Shown one piece after another: positions 26,358-35,072 of a stretch of DNA of 64,000 nucleotides (positions within the stretch are counted from its first letter, which is position 1; every line of letters starts with the position of its first letter). Under the pieces are notes generated by a model. That model was not told the DNA's origin. It was given only the letters and a program-made list of their open reading frames with translations, and did no database searches. The stretch lies in the NCBI GenBank assembly GCA_963725645.1, contig CAVRZD010000006.1:1054001-1118000 (forward strand), in the 5' to 3' direction. Made by a program: the position numbers and the translations under genes. This stretch comes from JALYZC01 sp963725645. Lineage in GTDB: Bacteria; Actinomycetota; Thermoleophilia; Solirubrobacterales; Solirubrobacteraceae.

Positions 26358-27749
26358 CTACGAGGCTGCAGCGGCCTGGAGCAGCTCGTCGAGCGCCGCC
26401 TGCAGCGCCTGCGCGGCGACCGCGACCGGCGGGTCGAGGTCGCGATCGGCCAGCAGCCCGAAGAACACGCCGCCGTCGTAGGAGACGATGCCCACGGAGA
26501 GGCGCTGGTTGATCGGGTTGAGCGGCACGATCGGGAACACCTCGAGCATGCGCGAGCCGCCGAGGTAGAACGGCTGCTGGGGACCGGGGACGTTCGAGAC
26601 GACGAGGTTGAACGCTCGCACGCCGCCCATGGCGCGCACGAGCATGGAGGACGCGAGCGGGGGCGCCCAGCCGGTGGCGCTCACCAGCAGCGCGCCGGCC
26701 TGCACGGCGCTCGAGTCCTTCAGCGCGCGCATCGTCGCGGAGATGCGGCGCAACTGCGTCAACGGGTCGGCCTCGGCGATCGGCAGGTCGACGAACACCG
26801 TCGAGACGCGATTGCCCAGCTCGCCGTGCTCGTCCTCGCGGCGCACACTCACGGGCACCAGCGCGACCGGTGGGACCTCGAGCTCCTGCCCGGCCGCCGC
26901 GAAATAGCGGCTCAGCATGCCCGCGACGACCGCGAGCAGCGCGTCGTTGACCGTGCCTCCGGCGCCCTTCCCGGCGGACTTGAGCTCCTCCAGCGACGCG
27001 CGCGCGAACGCGTAGCGGCGGTTGGGGGAGATCGGCTCGTTCAGGGGCGTCATCGGCGCCTGCGGGCGGTTCCGGGCGAGCTCGGTCATGAGCTCGGTCG
27101 CGCGGCGCAGGTCCTCGGCGGCCCGGCGCGGGCTCGTGTCCAGGGCGCGCGTGGCCGTGTCGAGCACCATCTTCTGCGCGCGCACGAACGGGGTCGCGGC
27201 CAGGCGGGCGAGATGCCGGCCGCGATCGTAGGCCTGTGGCTCCCAGGGGCCCTCCGGCGGCGGGATGTCGATCGGCTCGGCGGAGGGGTCGAGCAGCACG
27301 GTGCCGACGTCGATCGCGCCGACGCCGTCGACCAGCGCGTGGTGCATCCGTGGGACCAGCGCCACCCGCCGGCGCGCCAGCCCCTCGACGACGTTGAGCT
27401 CCCACAGCGGCCGGTCGCGGTCGAGCTTGCGCGAGAACTCCCTGCCGACGAACGCCGCGAGCTCGGCGTCGCCGCCGGGCGCGGGCAGCGCCACGTGGCG
27501 CACGTGCCAGCCCAGATCGAAGTGCTCGTCGTCCACCCACTCCGGCTGCGCCACGCCGGGAACAGCGGAGGCCAGGCGCTGGCGGTAGCGCGGGATCAGG
27601 TGCAGCCGCGTCCGCAGCCGCTCGACCACCGCGTCGTAGTCCAGCCCCCGCCCGCTCTCGAAGACGAGCACACCCCCCACGGCCATGTTGACCGGCCCGC
27701 GTTCGGCGGCGAGCGACGAGCGGTCACTCGGGGAGAGGGCCTCGGCCAC
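26358..27749 (-). CDS. WS/DGAT-type wax ester synthase/acyl-CoA:diacylglycerol acyltransferase
   Basis: 463 residues. The condensation-domain active-site motif HHxxxDG is present as MHHALVDGVG at about residue 128, with PRYRQRL, PLWELNVVEGL, VNDALLAVVAGML and NLVVSNVPGPQQPFYLGG in the usual order. It makes storage triacylglycerol or wax esters at the membrane or lipid droplet. Its GTG lies next to the stop of the PPOX gene with a 3-bp gap, so the two are probably co-transcribed. Confidence 0.9.
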   Translation of the reverse strand: MAEALSPSDRSSLAAERGPVNMAVGGVLVFESGRGLDYDAVVERLRTRLHLIPRYRQRLASAVPGVAQPEWVDDEHFDLGWHVRHVALPAPGGDAELAAFVGREFSRKLDRDRPLWELNVVEGLARRRVALVPRMHHALVDGVGAIDVGTVLLDPSAEPIDIPPPEGPWEPQAYDRGRHLARLAATPFVRAQKMVLDTATRALDTSPRRAAEDLRRATELMTELARNRPQAPMTPLNEPISPNRRYAFARASLEELKSAGKGAGGTVNDALLAVVAGMLSRYFAAAGQELEVPPVALVPVSVRREDEHGELGNRVSTVFVDLPIAEADPLTQLRRISATMRALKDSSAVQAGALLVSATGWAPPLASSMLVRAMGGVRAFNLVVSNVPGPQQPFYLGGSRMLEVFPIVPLNPINQRLSVGIVSYDGGVFFGLLADRDLDPPVAVAAQALQAALDELLQAAAAS

Positions 27750-27752
27750 CGC

Positions 27753-28172
27753 CTACTGAGCCCAGGGCCCCACGCCGCCCACGCGATCCGCCGTGATGCG
27801 CGTGATGTAGCCGGGAGGCGGATCGGGCATCCCCGGGAACACGACGTCCGGGCCCAGGTAGGTGTGCGCGAGGCGTTGAAGCAGCTCGGCCGCGCCGCCC
27901 TCGGTGATCCGCGCGGTCCCGTAGACGAGGAGGTAGTGCTTCAGCGCTCCGTGGCTCATACCTTCCGCCTCGATCGAGAGCGCAACGCGGGGGTCGCGCT
28001 CGATGTTCTGCACCTTGCGGTTGCGGGGGAGATGGCCGCAGACGATCTCGTCGCCGTCCAGCCCGACCCACACGCAGCTCAGCTGGGGGGAGCCGTCCGG
28101 GTTGAGCGTGACCAGGTGCGCGAGGGCACTGGACTCGATGACCTCGCGAGCGCTGTCGGGCAGGGCGGACAC
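27753..28172 (-). CDS. PPOX-class F420/flavin-binding protein
   Basis: 139 residues of the pyridoxamine-phosphate-oxidase-like split barrel: AHLVTLNPDGSPQLSCVWVGLDGDEIVCG, RNRKVQNIERDPRVALSIEAE, YLLVYGTARI. The KxxNixrDPRV pattern fits the F420-dependent PPOX subgroup of actinobacteria (reductases of unknown substrate). GTG start 6 nt from a TAGGGT box (28179-28184), no SD. Confidence 0.85.
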   Translation of the reverse strand: MSALPDSAREVIESSALAHLVTLNPDGSPQLSCVWVGLDGDEIVCGHLPRNRKVQNIERDPRVALSIEAEGMSHGALKHYLLVYGTARITEGGAAELLQRLAHTYLGPDVVFPGMPDPPPGYITRITADRVGGVGPWAQ

Positions 28173-28181
28173 GCCCCGACC

Positions 28182-28606
28182 CTACTTGAGCGCGACGCCC
28201 CTTGCCGTGACCGGTGAGGACTGGATGATCGACGTCGTGGTCTGGCCGAACGGCAGGAAGCGGTCGATGACCTCCTCGAGGTGCTCGACGTCGCGCACGT
28301 GGAGCTTCATGAAGAAGCAGTCCTCGCCCGTGATGCGGTGGCATTCGACGACCTCCTCGCTGTCGCGGGCGACCTCCGCCACCTTCGCGAGCTGACGGGG
28401 AGCGGGGCGGACCCGCAGCACCACGCTGAGGGCGAGACCGAGCGCGCGCGGATCGACCTCGGTGCGGTAGGCGGTGATGACGCCGGCGTCGCGAAGGCGC
28501 TGCAGCCGCTCCGTGACCGCCGGGGCCGACAGGCCGACGCGCCGCCCGAGCTCGGCGAGGCTGAGCCGGGCGTCCGCCTGCAGCTCGCCGAGCAGGCGGA
28601 GGTTCA
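28182..28606 (-). CDS. Lrp/AsnC-family regulator (start uncertain)
   Basis: About 141 residues: HTH (SLAELGRRVGLSAPAVTERLQRLRDAGVI), then a RAM/AsnC effector domain (VLRVRPAPRQLAKVAEVA, ITGEDCFFMKLHVRDVEHLEEVIDRFLPFG). The GTG at 28606 begins within the first helix; the expected helix start ILDAV lies 4-5 codons upstream, where only ATA (28619) is available, so an unusual start or an indel is possible. Divergent from the EamA exporter gene, a common Lrp-transporter arrangement, so it probably controls amino-acid export. Confidence 0.82.
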
Positions 28607-28733
28607 CAGCGTCGAGTATGGAATTCGTCGGAGTTCTGGGCCATATACCGTTGGTTCCAAAGGCAGATGAGCAATAGAGCCATCGCTCAGGCCTGCAAAT
28701 ATCGCATATCACCGGGCATCCTGTCCAGTCGAG

Positions 28734-29648
28734 ATGCCGACCAAGCGCTCTCAGCCGCCGCCGCACCTGTACTTCGTCGTCAGCGCGGTCTTCCACTACC
28801 TCGGGCCCTCGTTCGCGGTCCTGCTCTTCGCCCGGGTGCCGGTGCTGGGCGTGGCCTGGCTGCGGATCGCCTCGGCCGCCGCGGTGTTCGCGCTGTGGCG
28901 CCGGCCGTGGCGCGCCTTTCGCCGCGCGGATCGCGACGCGCGCGGGCTCCTCGTTGCCTGGGGCGCCGTGCTCGCGGTGATGAACTGCTGCTTCTACGAG
29001 GCGATCGACCGCCTGCCGCTCGGCACGGTCGCCGCGATCGAGTTCCTTCCGGTGATCGTGCTGGCCGCGATCGGCGCTCGCACCGCCCGCAACGGCGCCG
29101 CGCTGGCACTGGCGGTCCCCGGCGTCTACCTGCTCACGGACGTCCAGCTCGCGGGCGAGCCGCTCGGCGTCGCGTTCGCCGCCGCCAACGCCGTGCTGTT
29201 CGCGGCGTACATCGTGCTCGCACACAGGGTCGCGCAGCGGGGCGACGTCGGCGGCCTCGACGGGCTGGCGGCGGCGATGCTGATCGCGATGGTGGTGGTC
29301 TGCCCGCTGGGCGGCTGGGAGGCCGCCCCGGCGTTCTCGGACCCGGTCGTCCTGCTGGCCGGGATCGGCGTGGGCATCTCATCATCGGTGATCCCGTACG
29401 TCGCCGACCAGCTGGCGATGCGTCGCCTGCCGCGCGCGACGTACGCGCTGATGGTCTCGCTGCTGCCGGCGACGGCGACGATCGTGGGCATCGTCGTCCT
29501 CGCCCAGATTCCGAGCCCGGTCGAGGTGGCCGGGATCGCGCTGGTCGTGGCGGGCGTGGCGGTGCACCGCGAGCCCGAGGCGGTTTCGGAACCCCCGGCC
29601 CGCCGCGCTACCGCGGCGCCATCCGAAGCGCCCCATCCAGCCGGATGA
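28734..29648 (+). CDS. EamA/RhtA-like amino acid or metabolite exporter
   Basis: 304 residues with about ten hydrophobic segments in two EamA halves (FVVSAVFHYLGPSFAVLLFARV...; AAANAVLFAAYIVLAHRV...). The C-terminal IPYVADQLAMRRLPRATYALMVSLLPATATIVG resembles the threonine/homoserine exporter group. Inner membrane. Divergent from the Lrp-type regulator. Its 3' end overlaps the convergent SDR gene by 41 bp. Confidence 0.85.
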   Translation: MPTKRSQPPPHLYFVVSAVFHYLGPSFAVLLFARVPVLGVAWLRIASAAAVFALWRRPWRAFRRADRDARGLLVAWGAVLAVMNCCFYEAIDRLPLGTVAAIEFLPVIVLAAIGARTARNGAALALAVPGVYLLTDVQLAGEPLGVAFAAANAVLFAAYIVLAHRVAQRGDVGGLDGLAAAMLIAMVVVCPLGGWEAAPAFSDPVVLLAGIGVGISSSVIPYVADQLAMRRLPRATYALMVSLLPATATIVGIVVLAQIPSPVEVAGIALVVAGVAVHREPEAVSEPPARRATAAPSEAPHPAG

Positions 29649-30375
29649 CCTCGCCGTTGAGCATGGGGTTCTCGACGATCGACTGGACGAGCTGAGCGAA
29701 CTCGGGCGGCTCGCCGAGGCGGTTCGGGAACGGCACCGTGGCGCCGAGGGCGTCGCGCTGCTCCTGCGGCAGGAGCGCGAACAGCGGTGTGTTGAAGAGG
29801 CCCGGGGCGATGGTGACCACCCGGATCCCGTTGCCCGACAGGTCGCGGGCGGCGGGAAGGGTCATCGCCACGATCCCGCCCTTCGACGCGGAGTAGGCGA
29901 GCTGGCCGATCTGGCCGTCGTACGCAGCGGCCGAGGCGGTGTTGACGTTGACGCCGCGCTCGCCCTCGGCGTTCGGCTCGTTGCCGAGCATCGCGACGGC
30001 GGAGAAGCGCAGGGCGTTGAAGGTCCCGATCAGGTTGATGCCGACCACGGTCTCGAAGGGCTGGAGCTGGTGCGGACCGCGCTTGCCCGCGACCTTCTCC
30101 GCCCAGCCGACGCCGGCGCAGCACACGTTGATCCGCAGGCCGCCGTCGGCCGCAGCCGCCGTCGCCACCGCGGCCTCGACCTCGTCGGCGTTGGTCACGT
30201 CGGTCTTGACGAAGCCGGCGTCGTCGCCGAGCTCGTCCGCCAGGCCGGTGCCCTTCTCCTCGTTGAGGTCGGCGATCGTGACGCGGGCGCCGTGCTCGTG
30301 CAGGCGCCGCGCGCTGGCCTCGCCGAGCCCGGAGGCTCCGCCGAAGACGATCGCGCTGGATCCCTCGACCTGCAT
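29608..30375 (-). CDS. SDR-family dehydrogenase, 3-hydroxyacyl-CoA dehydrogenase type II-like
   Basis: 255 residues. Rossmann motif VFGGASGLGEASARRL, ADLN after beta-2 (NAD preference), NVNTASAAAYDGQIGQLAYSASKGG with the catalytic Ser, Tyr and Lys, and IAPGLFNTPLF. This pattern matches the HSD17B10/type II 3-hydroxyacyl-CoA dehydrogenase group used in beta-oxidation of branched or short acyl-CoA. The ATG at 30375 is the natural start; a longer upstream open frame is antisense noise. Confidence 0.87.
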   Translation of the reverse strand: MQVEGSSAIVFGGASGLGEASARRLHEHGARVTIADLNEEKGTGLADELGDDAGFVKTDVTNADEVEAAVATAAAADGGLRINVCCAGVGWAEKVAGKRGPHQLQPFETVVGINLIGTFNALRFSAVAMLGNEPNAEGERGVNVNTASAAAYDGQIGQLAYSASKGGIVAMTLPAARDLSGNGIRVVTIAPGLFNTPLFALLPQEQRDALGATVPFPNRLGEPPEFAQLVQSIVENPMLNGEVIRLDGALRMAPR

Positions 30376-30389
30376 CGCGGCGCGGGAGC

Positions 30390-31400
30390 CTATCGCGCCG
30401 GGCCGGCCAGAGTGACCGCGAACAGCTCCTCGGGGTCGCTGTACCAGCCGCGCAGCTCGAGTCCGGCGGCCGCGAAGTCGCGCTCGATGCGCTCGCGCGT
30501 GAACTTTGCGCTGATCTCGGTGCGCAGCTCCTCGCCCGCCGCGAACTCGACCTGGAGGTCGAGGTCGGCCACGCGCACGGTCATCGGTCGCTGCGCGCGC
30601 AGGCGCATCTCCACCCATTCGCGCCGGCGGTCGAAGAAGGCGACGTGATCGAAGGCGTCCGGATCGAAGTCCGCCCCGAGCTCGCGGTTCATCACGTGGA
30701 GGACGTTGCGGTTGAACTCGGCCGTGACGCCCTGCGCGTCGTCGTAGGCGGCCTCGATGATCGCCGGGTCCTTGACCAGGTCGGTGCCGAGCAGGAAGTG
30801 GTCGGCGGGGTCGAGCAGCGCCGCCGTGTCGCGCAGCAGCGAGCGCCGGGTTCCCGGAGGGAAGTTGCCGATCGTGCCGCCGAGCAGCGCCACCAGCCGC
30901 GGCTCGCCCGCGACCGGCCGCGGAACGCAATCGAGGTGCCGCTGGAAGTCGCCGACGACGCCGTGGATCTCGATGCCCTCGTAGTCGTCGACGAGCGCCA
31001 CGGCGGCCTCGCGCACCATGCGCTCGGACACGTCGACCGGGACGTAGCGGCGCGGTCCACCGGGCATCGCGTCGAGCAGGAGCCGCGCCTTGGCGGTGGC
31101 GCCCGAGCCGAGCTCGACGAGCTCGACCGGCGCGGCGGTGTCCACGATCGCCGCCGCGAACGCGTCCAGGATCGCCATCTCCGTGCGCGTCGGGTAGTAC
31201 TCCGGCAGCTCGCAGATGCGCTCGAACAGCGCCGATCCGCGCGAATCGTAGAAGTGCTTGGGCGGGATCTCCTTGAACGGCCGGGTGAGCCCGTCGAGCA
31301 CGTCGTCCGCGAGCCGCCGCTCGGCGCCGTCGCCGTCGCCGACGTGGACGTCGATCCGGATCGCGGGGTGGCTGTCGGTGAGCTCGGCGAGCGGGTTCAT
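30390..31400 (-). CDS. egtD: EgtD, L-histidine N-alpha-methyltransferase
   Basis: 336 residues. It trimethylates histidine to hercynine using SAM, the first step of ergothioneine synthesis. Seen: LTRPFKEIPPKHFYDSRGSALFERI, PEYYPTRTEMAIL, the SAM loop ELGSGATAKARLLLDA, GGTIGNFPPGTR, LLGTDLVKD and EISAKFTRERIER. All are diagnostic of the EgtD family. Its ATG overlaps the egtB stop (ATGA), so the two are coupled with egtB first. Confidence 0.94.
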   Translation of the reverse strand: MNPLAELTDSHPAIRIDVHVGDGDGAERRLADDVLDGLTRPFKEIPPKHFYDSRGSALFERICELPEYYPTRTEMAILDAFAAAIVDTAAPVELVELGSGATAKARLLLDAMPGGPRRYVPVDVSERMVREAAVALVDDYEGIEIHGVVGDFQRHLDCVPRPVAGEPRLVALLGGTIGNFPPGTRRSLLRDTAALLDPADHFLLGTDLVKDPAIIEAAYDDAQGVTAEFNRNVLHVMNRELGADFDPDAFDHVAFFDRRREWVEMRLRAQRPMTVRVADLDLQVEFAAGEELRTEISAKFTRERIERDFAAAGLELRGWYSDPEELFAVTLAGPAR

Positions 31401-32701
31401 GCGTCGCTCGCGATCCGGATGCCGGCGAAGATCTGCCGCCGCTGCGGGTGGTCCCAGTTGCGGAAGGTCGGCGTCGCGACCCGCGCGCACGTGGCCCACG
31501 AGCCGCCGCGCAGCACCCGCCAGTCGCCGCCGAAGAACACCTCGGAGTACTCGCGATAGGGGTGGGCGCGGAAGCCGGGGTAGCCCTCGAAGCCGCTGCT
31601 CGTCCACTCCCAGGCGTCGCCCAACATCCCCAAGCAGCCGCTCGGCGAGGCGCCCGCCGGGTGGGCAATCGCCGGGTGCGTCCCGAACGCGAACTGGTCG
31701 AGGTTGGCGCGCTCCGTGGTCGGGGCCTCGGTGCCCCACGGGTAGGGCCGGGTCGCTCCGGAGTCCTGGTCCCAGGTCGCCGCCTTCTCCCATTCCACCT
31801 CGGTCGGCAGACGCGACCCGTGCGCTCTGGCGAGGGCGTCGGCCTCGAACCAGGACACGTTGACGACGGGCTTGCTCGGGTCGAGCGCCACGTGGCCGCC
31901 AACGCGCCACTCGCGCCCGTCGCCCGTCCAGTGCAGCGGGTGGGTGATGTCGTACTGCTCCTTCCAGTGCCAGGCCTCGTCGGTCCACCACTCGCGGCGC
32001 TGGTAGCCGCCGCCCTCGACGAAATGCAGAAACGTCGCGTTGGTGATCGGCGTGCGCCCGATGCGGAACTCGTTCACGTCCACCGTCTGGCGCGGGCGCT
32101 CGTTGTCGTAGGCGAAGCCCGTGCCGGGGGCGCCGAGCTCGAACGGTCCGGCCGGGACCTCGACCAGCTCGAGGCCGGTCGGCACGGGGCCGGGAGGTCG
32201 TGGCGGCGGCTCGACCCGCCAGCGCGGGTCGTAGTCGGGCAGCTGCGCCAGCATCAGCGTCTGCAGCATCGTCTCCTCGTGCTGGTGCTCGTGGCGGATC
32301 ACCAGCTCGTGCAGCAGCCCGTCGCCGACCCCGCGCGCCTCGGTCAGCTCGCGCACGCGCGCGCGAACCTCGGCCAGGTAGGCGTGCGCCTCGGGGCAGC
32401 GCAGGTACGGCAGATCGCCGCGCTCCCACCGCGGCGTCTCGAACGCGTCGTAGACCTGGGCGAGATCGCCGCGCAGCATTGGCTGGCCGCCAAAGCGGTG
32501 CACGAGCCACAGGTCCTCGAAGGCCGCGATGTGCCCGAGGTCCCAGACCAGCGGGCTCATCAGCTTCGAGTGCACGCGCTCGAGGTCCTCCGCGCACACC
32601 GGCTCAACGAGCGCGAGCGTCCGCTCGCGGGCCATCTCGAGGCCGTCGAGCAGCGCTTCGGTGTCGGTCGCCGGGGCGGTGGTTGCGGTGGTGGGCGGCA
32701 C
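31397..32701 (-). CDS. egtB: EgtB, hercynine sulfoxide synthase
   Basis: 434 residues. Non-haem iron enzyme that couples a thiol to hercynine with oxygen. N-terminal DinB-like domain with the iron His residues (WDLGHIAAFEDLW and RHEHQHEETMLQT), then an FGE-sulfatase domain (VSWFEADALARAHGSRLPTEVEWEKAA, GCLGMLGDAWEWTSS, RVLRGGSWAT, FRNWDHPQRRQIFAGIR). No egtA or egtC is present here, so cysteine may be the sulfur donor rather than gamma-glutamylcysteine (inference). GTG start. Confidence 0.93.
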   Translation of the reverse strand: MPPTTATTAPATDTEALLDGLEMARERTLALVEPVCAEDLERVHSKLMSPLVWDLGHIAAFEDLWLVHRFGGQPMLRGDLAQVYDAFETPRWERGDLPYLRCPEAHAYLAEVRARVRELTEARGVGDGLLHELVIRHEHQHEETMLQTLMLAQLPDYDPRWRVEPPPRPPGPVPTGLELVEVPAGPFELGAPGTGFAYDNERPRQTVDVNEFRIGRTPITNATFLHFVEGGGYQRREWWTDEAWHWKEQYDITHPLHWTGDGREWRVGGHVALDPSKPVVNVSWFEADALARAHGSRLPTEVEWEKAATWDQDSGATRPYPWGTEAPTTERANLDQFAFGTHPAIAHPAGASPSGCLGMLGDAWEWTSSGFEGYPGFRAHPYREYSEVFFGGDWRVLRGGSWATCARVATPTFRNWDHPQRRQIFAGIRIASDA

Positions 32702-32802
32702 CTGGTGGCCTTCGTCCCCCGTCGCCGGCCGGCGTTACGCCGGAAGCTCCGGTGTTCGCGCCAACCCTACCCGCACGGGCAAGAGGCGATGCGATGAACT
32801 TT

Positions 32803-33549
32803 TCAGTGCTGCGCCACGTAGCGCAGGAAGAGCACGCCCCCGGACTCCAGCACCCAGGCGCGCTCGAGCTCCGCCGGCGCGGGCAGGGCGGGGCCCTCGA
32901 CGATGCCGGGGCCGTGCCCGCCGACCAGTCGCGGCGCCAGCGACAGGAACAGCTCGTCGACCAGCCCCTCGGCCAGCAGCGCGCCCAGGACTGTCGGGCC
33001 GCCCTCGCAGAGCACCGAGCGCACGCCGTGGTCCGCGCGCAGGTGCTCGAGCGCGCTGGTCATCGTCAGCGTCTCCGCCGGCAGCCGCGTGACCTCGAGG
33101 CGCGCGGCCGCGTCGGGAGCCTCGCGGTCGGCCGACGTGTAGATCGCGACCGTCGAGCCGGGATCCTCGAACAGCGGGATGTCGTCCGGCAGCATCAGGC
33201 TGCGCGTCACCACGCACCCGATCGGGTCGGGCGCGAGCCCGGCCGCCTCCCGGCGGGCACGCCGCTCAGGGTCGCGCACGAACGGCCCGTAGCGCTCCGT
33301 CCGCAGCGTGCATGTGCCGACGAGGATCGCGTCGACCTGCTCGCGCAGCGCGTGGAACAGCTCGCGGTCGGCCTCGTTGCTCAGGCCGCCGGACTTGCCG
33401 GCGAGGGTGGCGCGGCCGTCGGCGCTCGCGACCATGTTGGCGAGGACGTACGGCCGGCCCGCCGGCGCGCGCTCCGCGGGCCGCAGCGTCTGCAGCAGCT
33501 CGACCGGCGTCACCTCGGCGGGGTCGGGATCGAGGCGGCGCAGCTGCAC
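32803..33549 (-). CDS. RibD C-terminal-domain (pyrimidine reductase-like) protein
   Basis: 248 residues of the DHFR-like RibD reductase fold: YVLANMVASADGRATLAGKSGGLS, LREQVDAILVGTCTLRTERYGP, VRSVLCEGGPTVLGALLAEGLVDELFL, HGPGIVEG. Stand-alone actinobacterial members may use F420 or NADPH; substrate unknown. The GTG at 33549 is supported by a TAGCCT box 7 nt away (33557-33562). Confidence 0.83.
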   Translation of the reverse strand: MQLRRLDPDPAEVTPVELLQTLRPAERAPAGRPYVLANMVASADGRATLAGKSGGLSNEADRELFHALREQVDAILVGTCTLRTERYGPFVRDPERRARREAAGLAPDPIGCVVTRSLMLPDDIPLFEDPGSTVAIYTSADREAPDAAARLEVTRLPAETLTMTSALEHLRADHGVRSVLCEGGPTVLGALLAEGLVDELFLSLAPRLVGGHGPGIVEGPALPAPAELERAWVLESGGVLFLRYVAQH

Positions 33550-33556
33550 GCGGCGG

Positions 33557-33562
33557 AGGCTA
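33557..33562 (-). promoter_or_regulatory. TANNNT -10 box that decides the RibD-like start
   Basis: On the minus strand TAGCCT, 7-nt gap, GTG 33549. Confidence 0.5.
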
Positions 33563-33608
33563 CTGCCGTCTGCGATCCACGACCGGCTCGCCGGGACGCG
33601 GGGCGAAG

Positions 33609-34550
33609 TCAGCGCGCCAGCGCGTCGATCAGGCCGGGCAGCTGATCCGGACCGCAGATCGGCGTCAGCACGGGCGTGGTGATGCCGGCGGCGACGTACT
33701 CGTCCAGCCGCGCCCGCTGCTCCTCGGGCGAGCCGAACACGAAGATCTCGCGGATCAGCTCCTCCGGCGCGCGTTCGGAGGCGAGCGCGCGGTCGCCGGC
33801 GTTCCACGCCTCGACCATCGGGTCGAGCTGCTCCGCCCAGCCGAGCCAGCGGAAGAACTCCGCGTACACCGGCACCGAGCCGTAGGCGGCGAACATGAAG
33901 CGGGCGAACCCCATGCCCTCGTCTGCCGGCTGCGGTATCAGGAAGAACCGGCACGCGAGCTCGACGTCGCCGGCCTCGCCCACGATCCCCGCGACCCGCT
34001 CGGCGCCGGAGATCGGGAGGAAGTTGGTGAACGCACCGTCGGCCACCTCGGCGGCCAGTCGCAGCATCCGCTCGCGCAGCGCGGCCAGCACGATCGGCAC
34101 CGGCGTGCGAAGCGGCGATTCCAGCTTCAGCCCGCCGAACCCGCGCTCGGCCGGGACGGACAGCACCGGCCGGAGGCGCTCGACGGCCTCGCGCACCTTC
34201 GAGAGCGGCCGGGAGAATTCGAGACCGTTGAAGCGTTCGACGATGACGTCGGAGGAGGCACCGAGGCCGAGCACGAACCGTCCGCCGCTGGCGTCCTGTA
34301 GCGCCGCCGCGGTCTGCGCGAGCACCCCCGGCCCGCGCGTGAACGGGTTCACGATTCCGGTCACGAGCCGCAGGCGCTCGGTGTGGGCGGCGGCGAGCGC
34401 GAGCGGCGTGAATCCGTCGTAGCCGTTGGCGGTCTCGCCCGACCACACGTCGTCGTAGCCGGCGGCCTCGGCGCGTTGGAGGAGCGGCCCGTGATCGGCC
34501 AGCGGGACGCCGGCGAACGGCAGCGTCAGGCCCCAGCGGAGGTCGGCCAT
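33609..34550 (-). CDS. LLM-class (luciferase-like) F420-dependent oxidoreductase
   Basis: 313 residues, one bacterial-luciferase-like barrel: WGLTLPFAGVPL, AAGYDDVWSGETANGYDGFTPLALAA, LRLVTGIVNPFTRGP, FVLGLGASSDVIVERFNG, FVFGSPEEQRARLDEYVAAGITTPVLTP. The FGSPEE... end and GxGAS loop fit F420-dependent members of actinobacteria. Substrate unknown. ATG 6 nt from a TAGGCT box (34557-34562). Confidence 0.87.
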   Translation of the reverse strand: MADLRWGLTLPFAGVPLADHGPLLQRAEAAGYDDVWSGETANGYDGFTPLALAAAHTERLRLVTGIVNPFTRGPGVLAQTAAALQDASGGRFVLGLGASSDVIVERFNGLEFSRPLSKVREAVERLRPVLSVPAERGFGGLKLESPLRTPVPIVLAALRERMLRLAAEVADGAFTNFLPISGAERVAGIVGEAGDVELACRFFLIPQPADEGMGFARFMFAAYGSVPVYAEFFRWLGWAEQLDPMVEAWNAGDRALASERAPEELIREIFVFGSPEEQRARLDEYVAAGITTPVLTPICGPDQLPGLIDALAR

Positions 34551-34613
34551 CGCGGCAGCCTAGACCCTCCCAGACCACAGCAGGGGCCGCAATCCTTGGT
34601 ATAGGCTCGCCCC

Positions 34614-35072
34614 GTGCATTTCGAGAAGCTTCAGCGGGGGGAGATCATCGCGTGCGTCGGAGGATTCCTGCTCGCGATCGCGGTGTTCCTGCCCTGGTAC
34701 TCCACCGACAGCGGCAACAGCAACTCGGTCATCGACGGCGGCCACGGCGACTTCTCCGCCTGGGACGCGCACACCGTCTCGCGCTTCCTCTTCCTGCTCG
34801 CCGCCGCAGCCCCGTTCATCCTCGCCTGGATCGTCGTCCGCGAGCACCAGCTCTCGTGGCCGCGCGGCGAGCTGACCGCGATCGCCGGCATCACCTCGCT
34901 GGTGCTCGTGCTGGTGCTCGGGTTCATCGCCCGGCCCGGCGAGCCGCGCGACACGATCTCCTTCGGCATCGGCTGGTACCTCGCGCTCGTCGCGAGCATC
35001 GTGATCATCGTTGGAGCGGTCCGGCGCACGACCGAGACCGAGACCGTGCGCAAGCCGCCCGGCGTGCTGTGA
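34614..35072 (+). CDS. Four-helix membrane protein, unknown, coupled to glpX
   Basis: 152 residues with hydrophobic segments at about 11-28, 58-75, 85-108 and 120-138 and an external loop rich in Asn/Ser/Gly (STDSGNSNSVIDGG). GTG start 6 nt after TAGGCT (34602-34607). The stop overlaps the GTG of glpX (GTGA), a tight coupling with no obvious functional logic. Confidence 0.7.
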   Translation: MHFEKLQRGEIIACVGGFLLAIAVFLPWYSTDSGNSNSVIDGGHGDFSAWDAHTVSRFLFLLAAAAPFILAWIVVREHQLSWPRGELTAIAGITSLVLVLVLGFIARPGEPRDTISFGIGWYLALVASIVIIVGAVRRTTETETVRKPPGVL

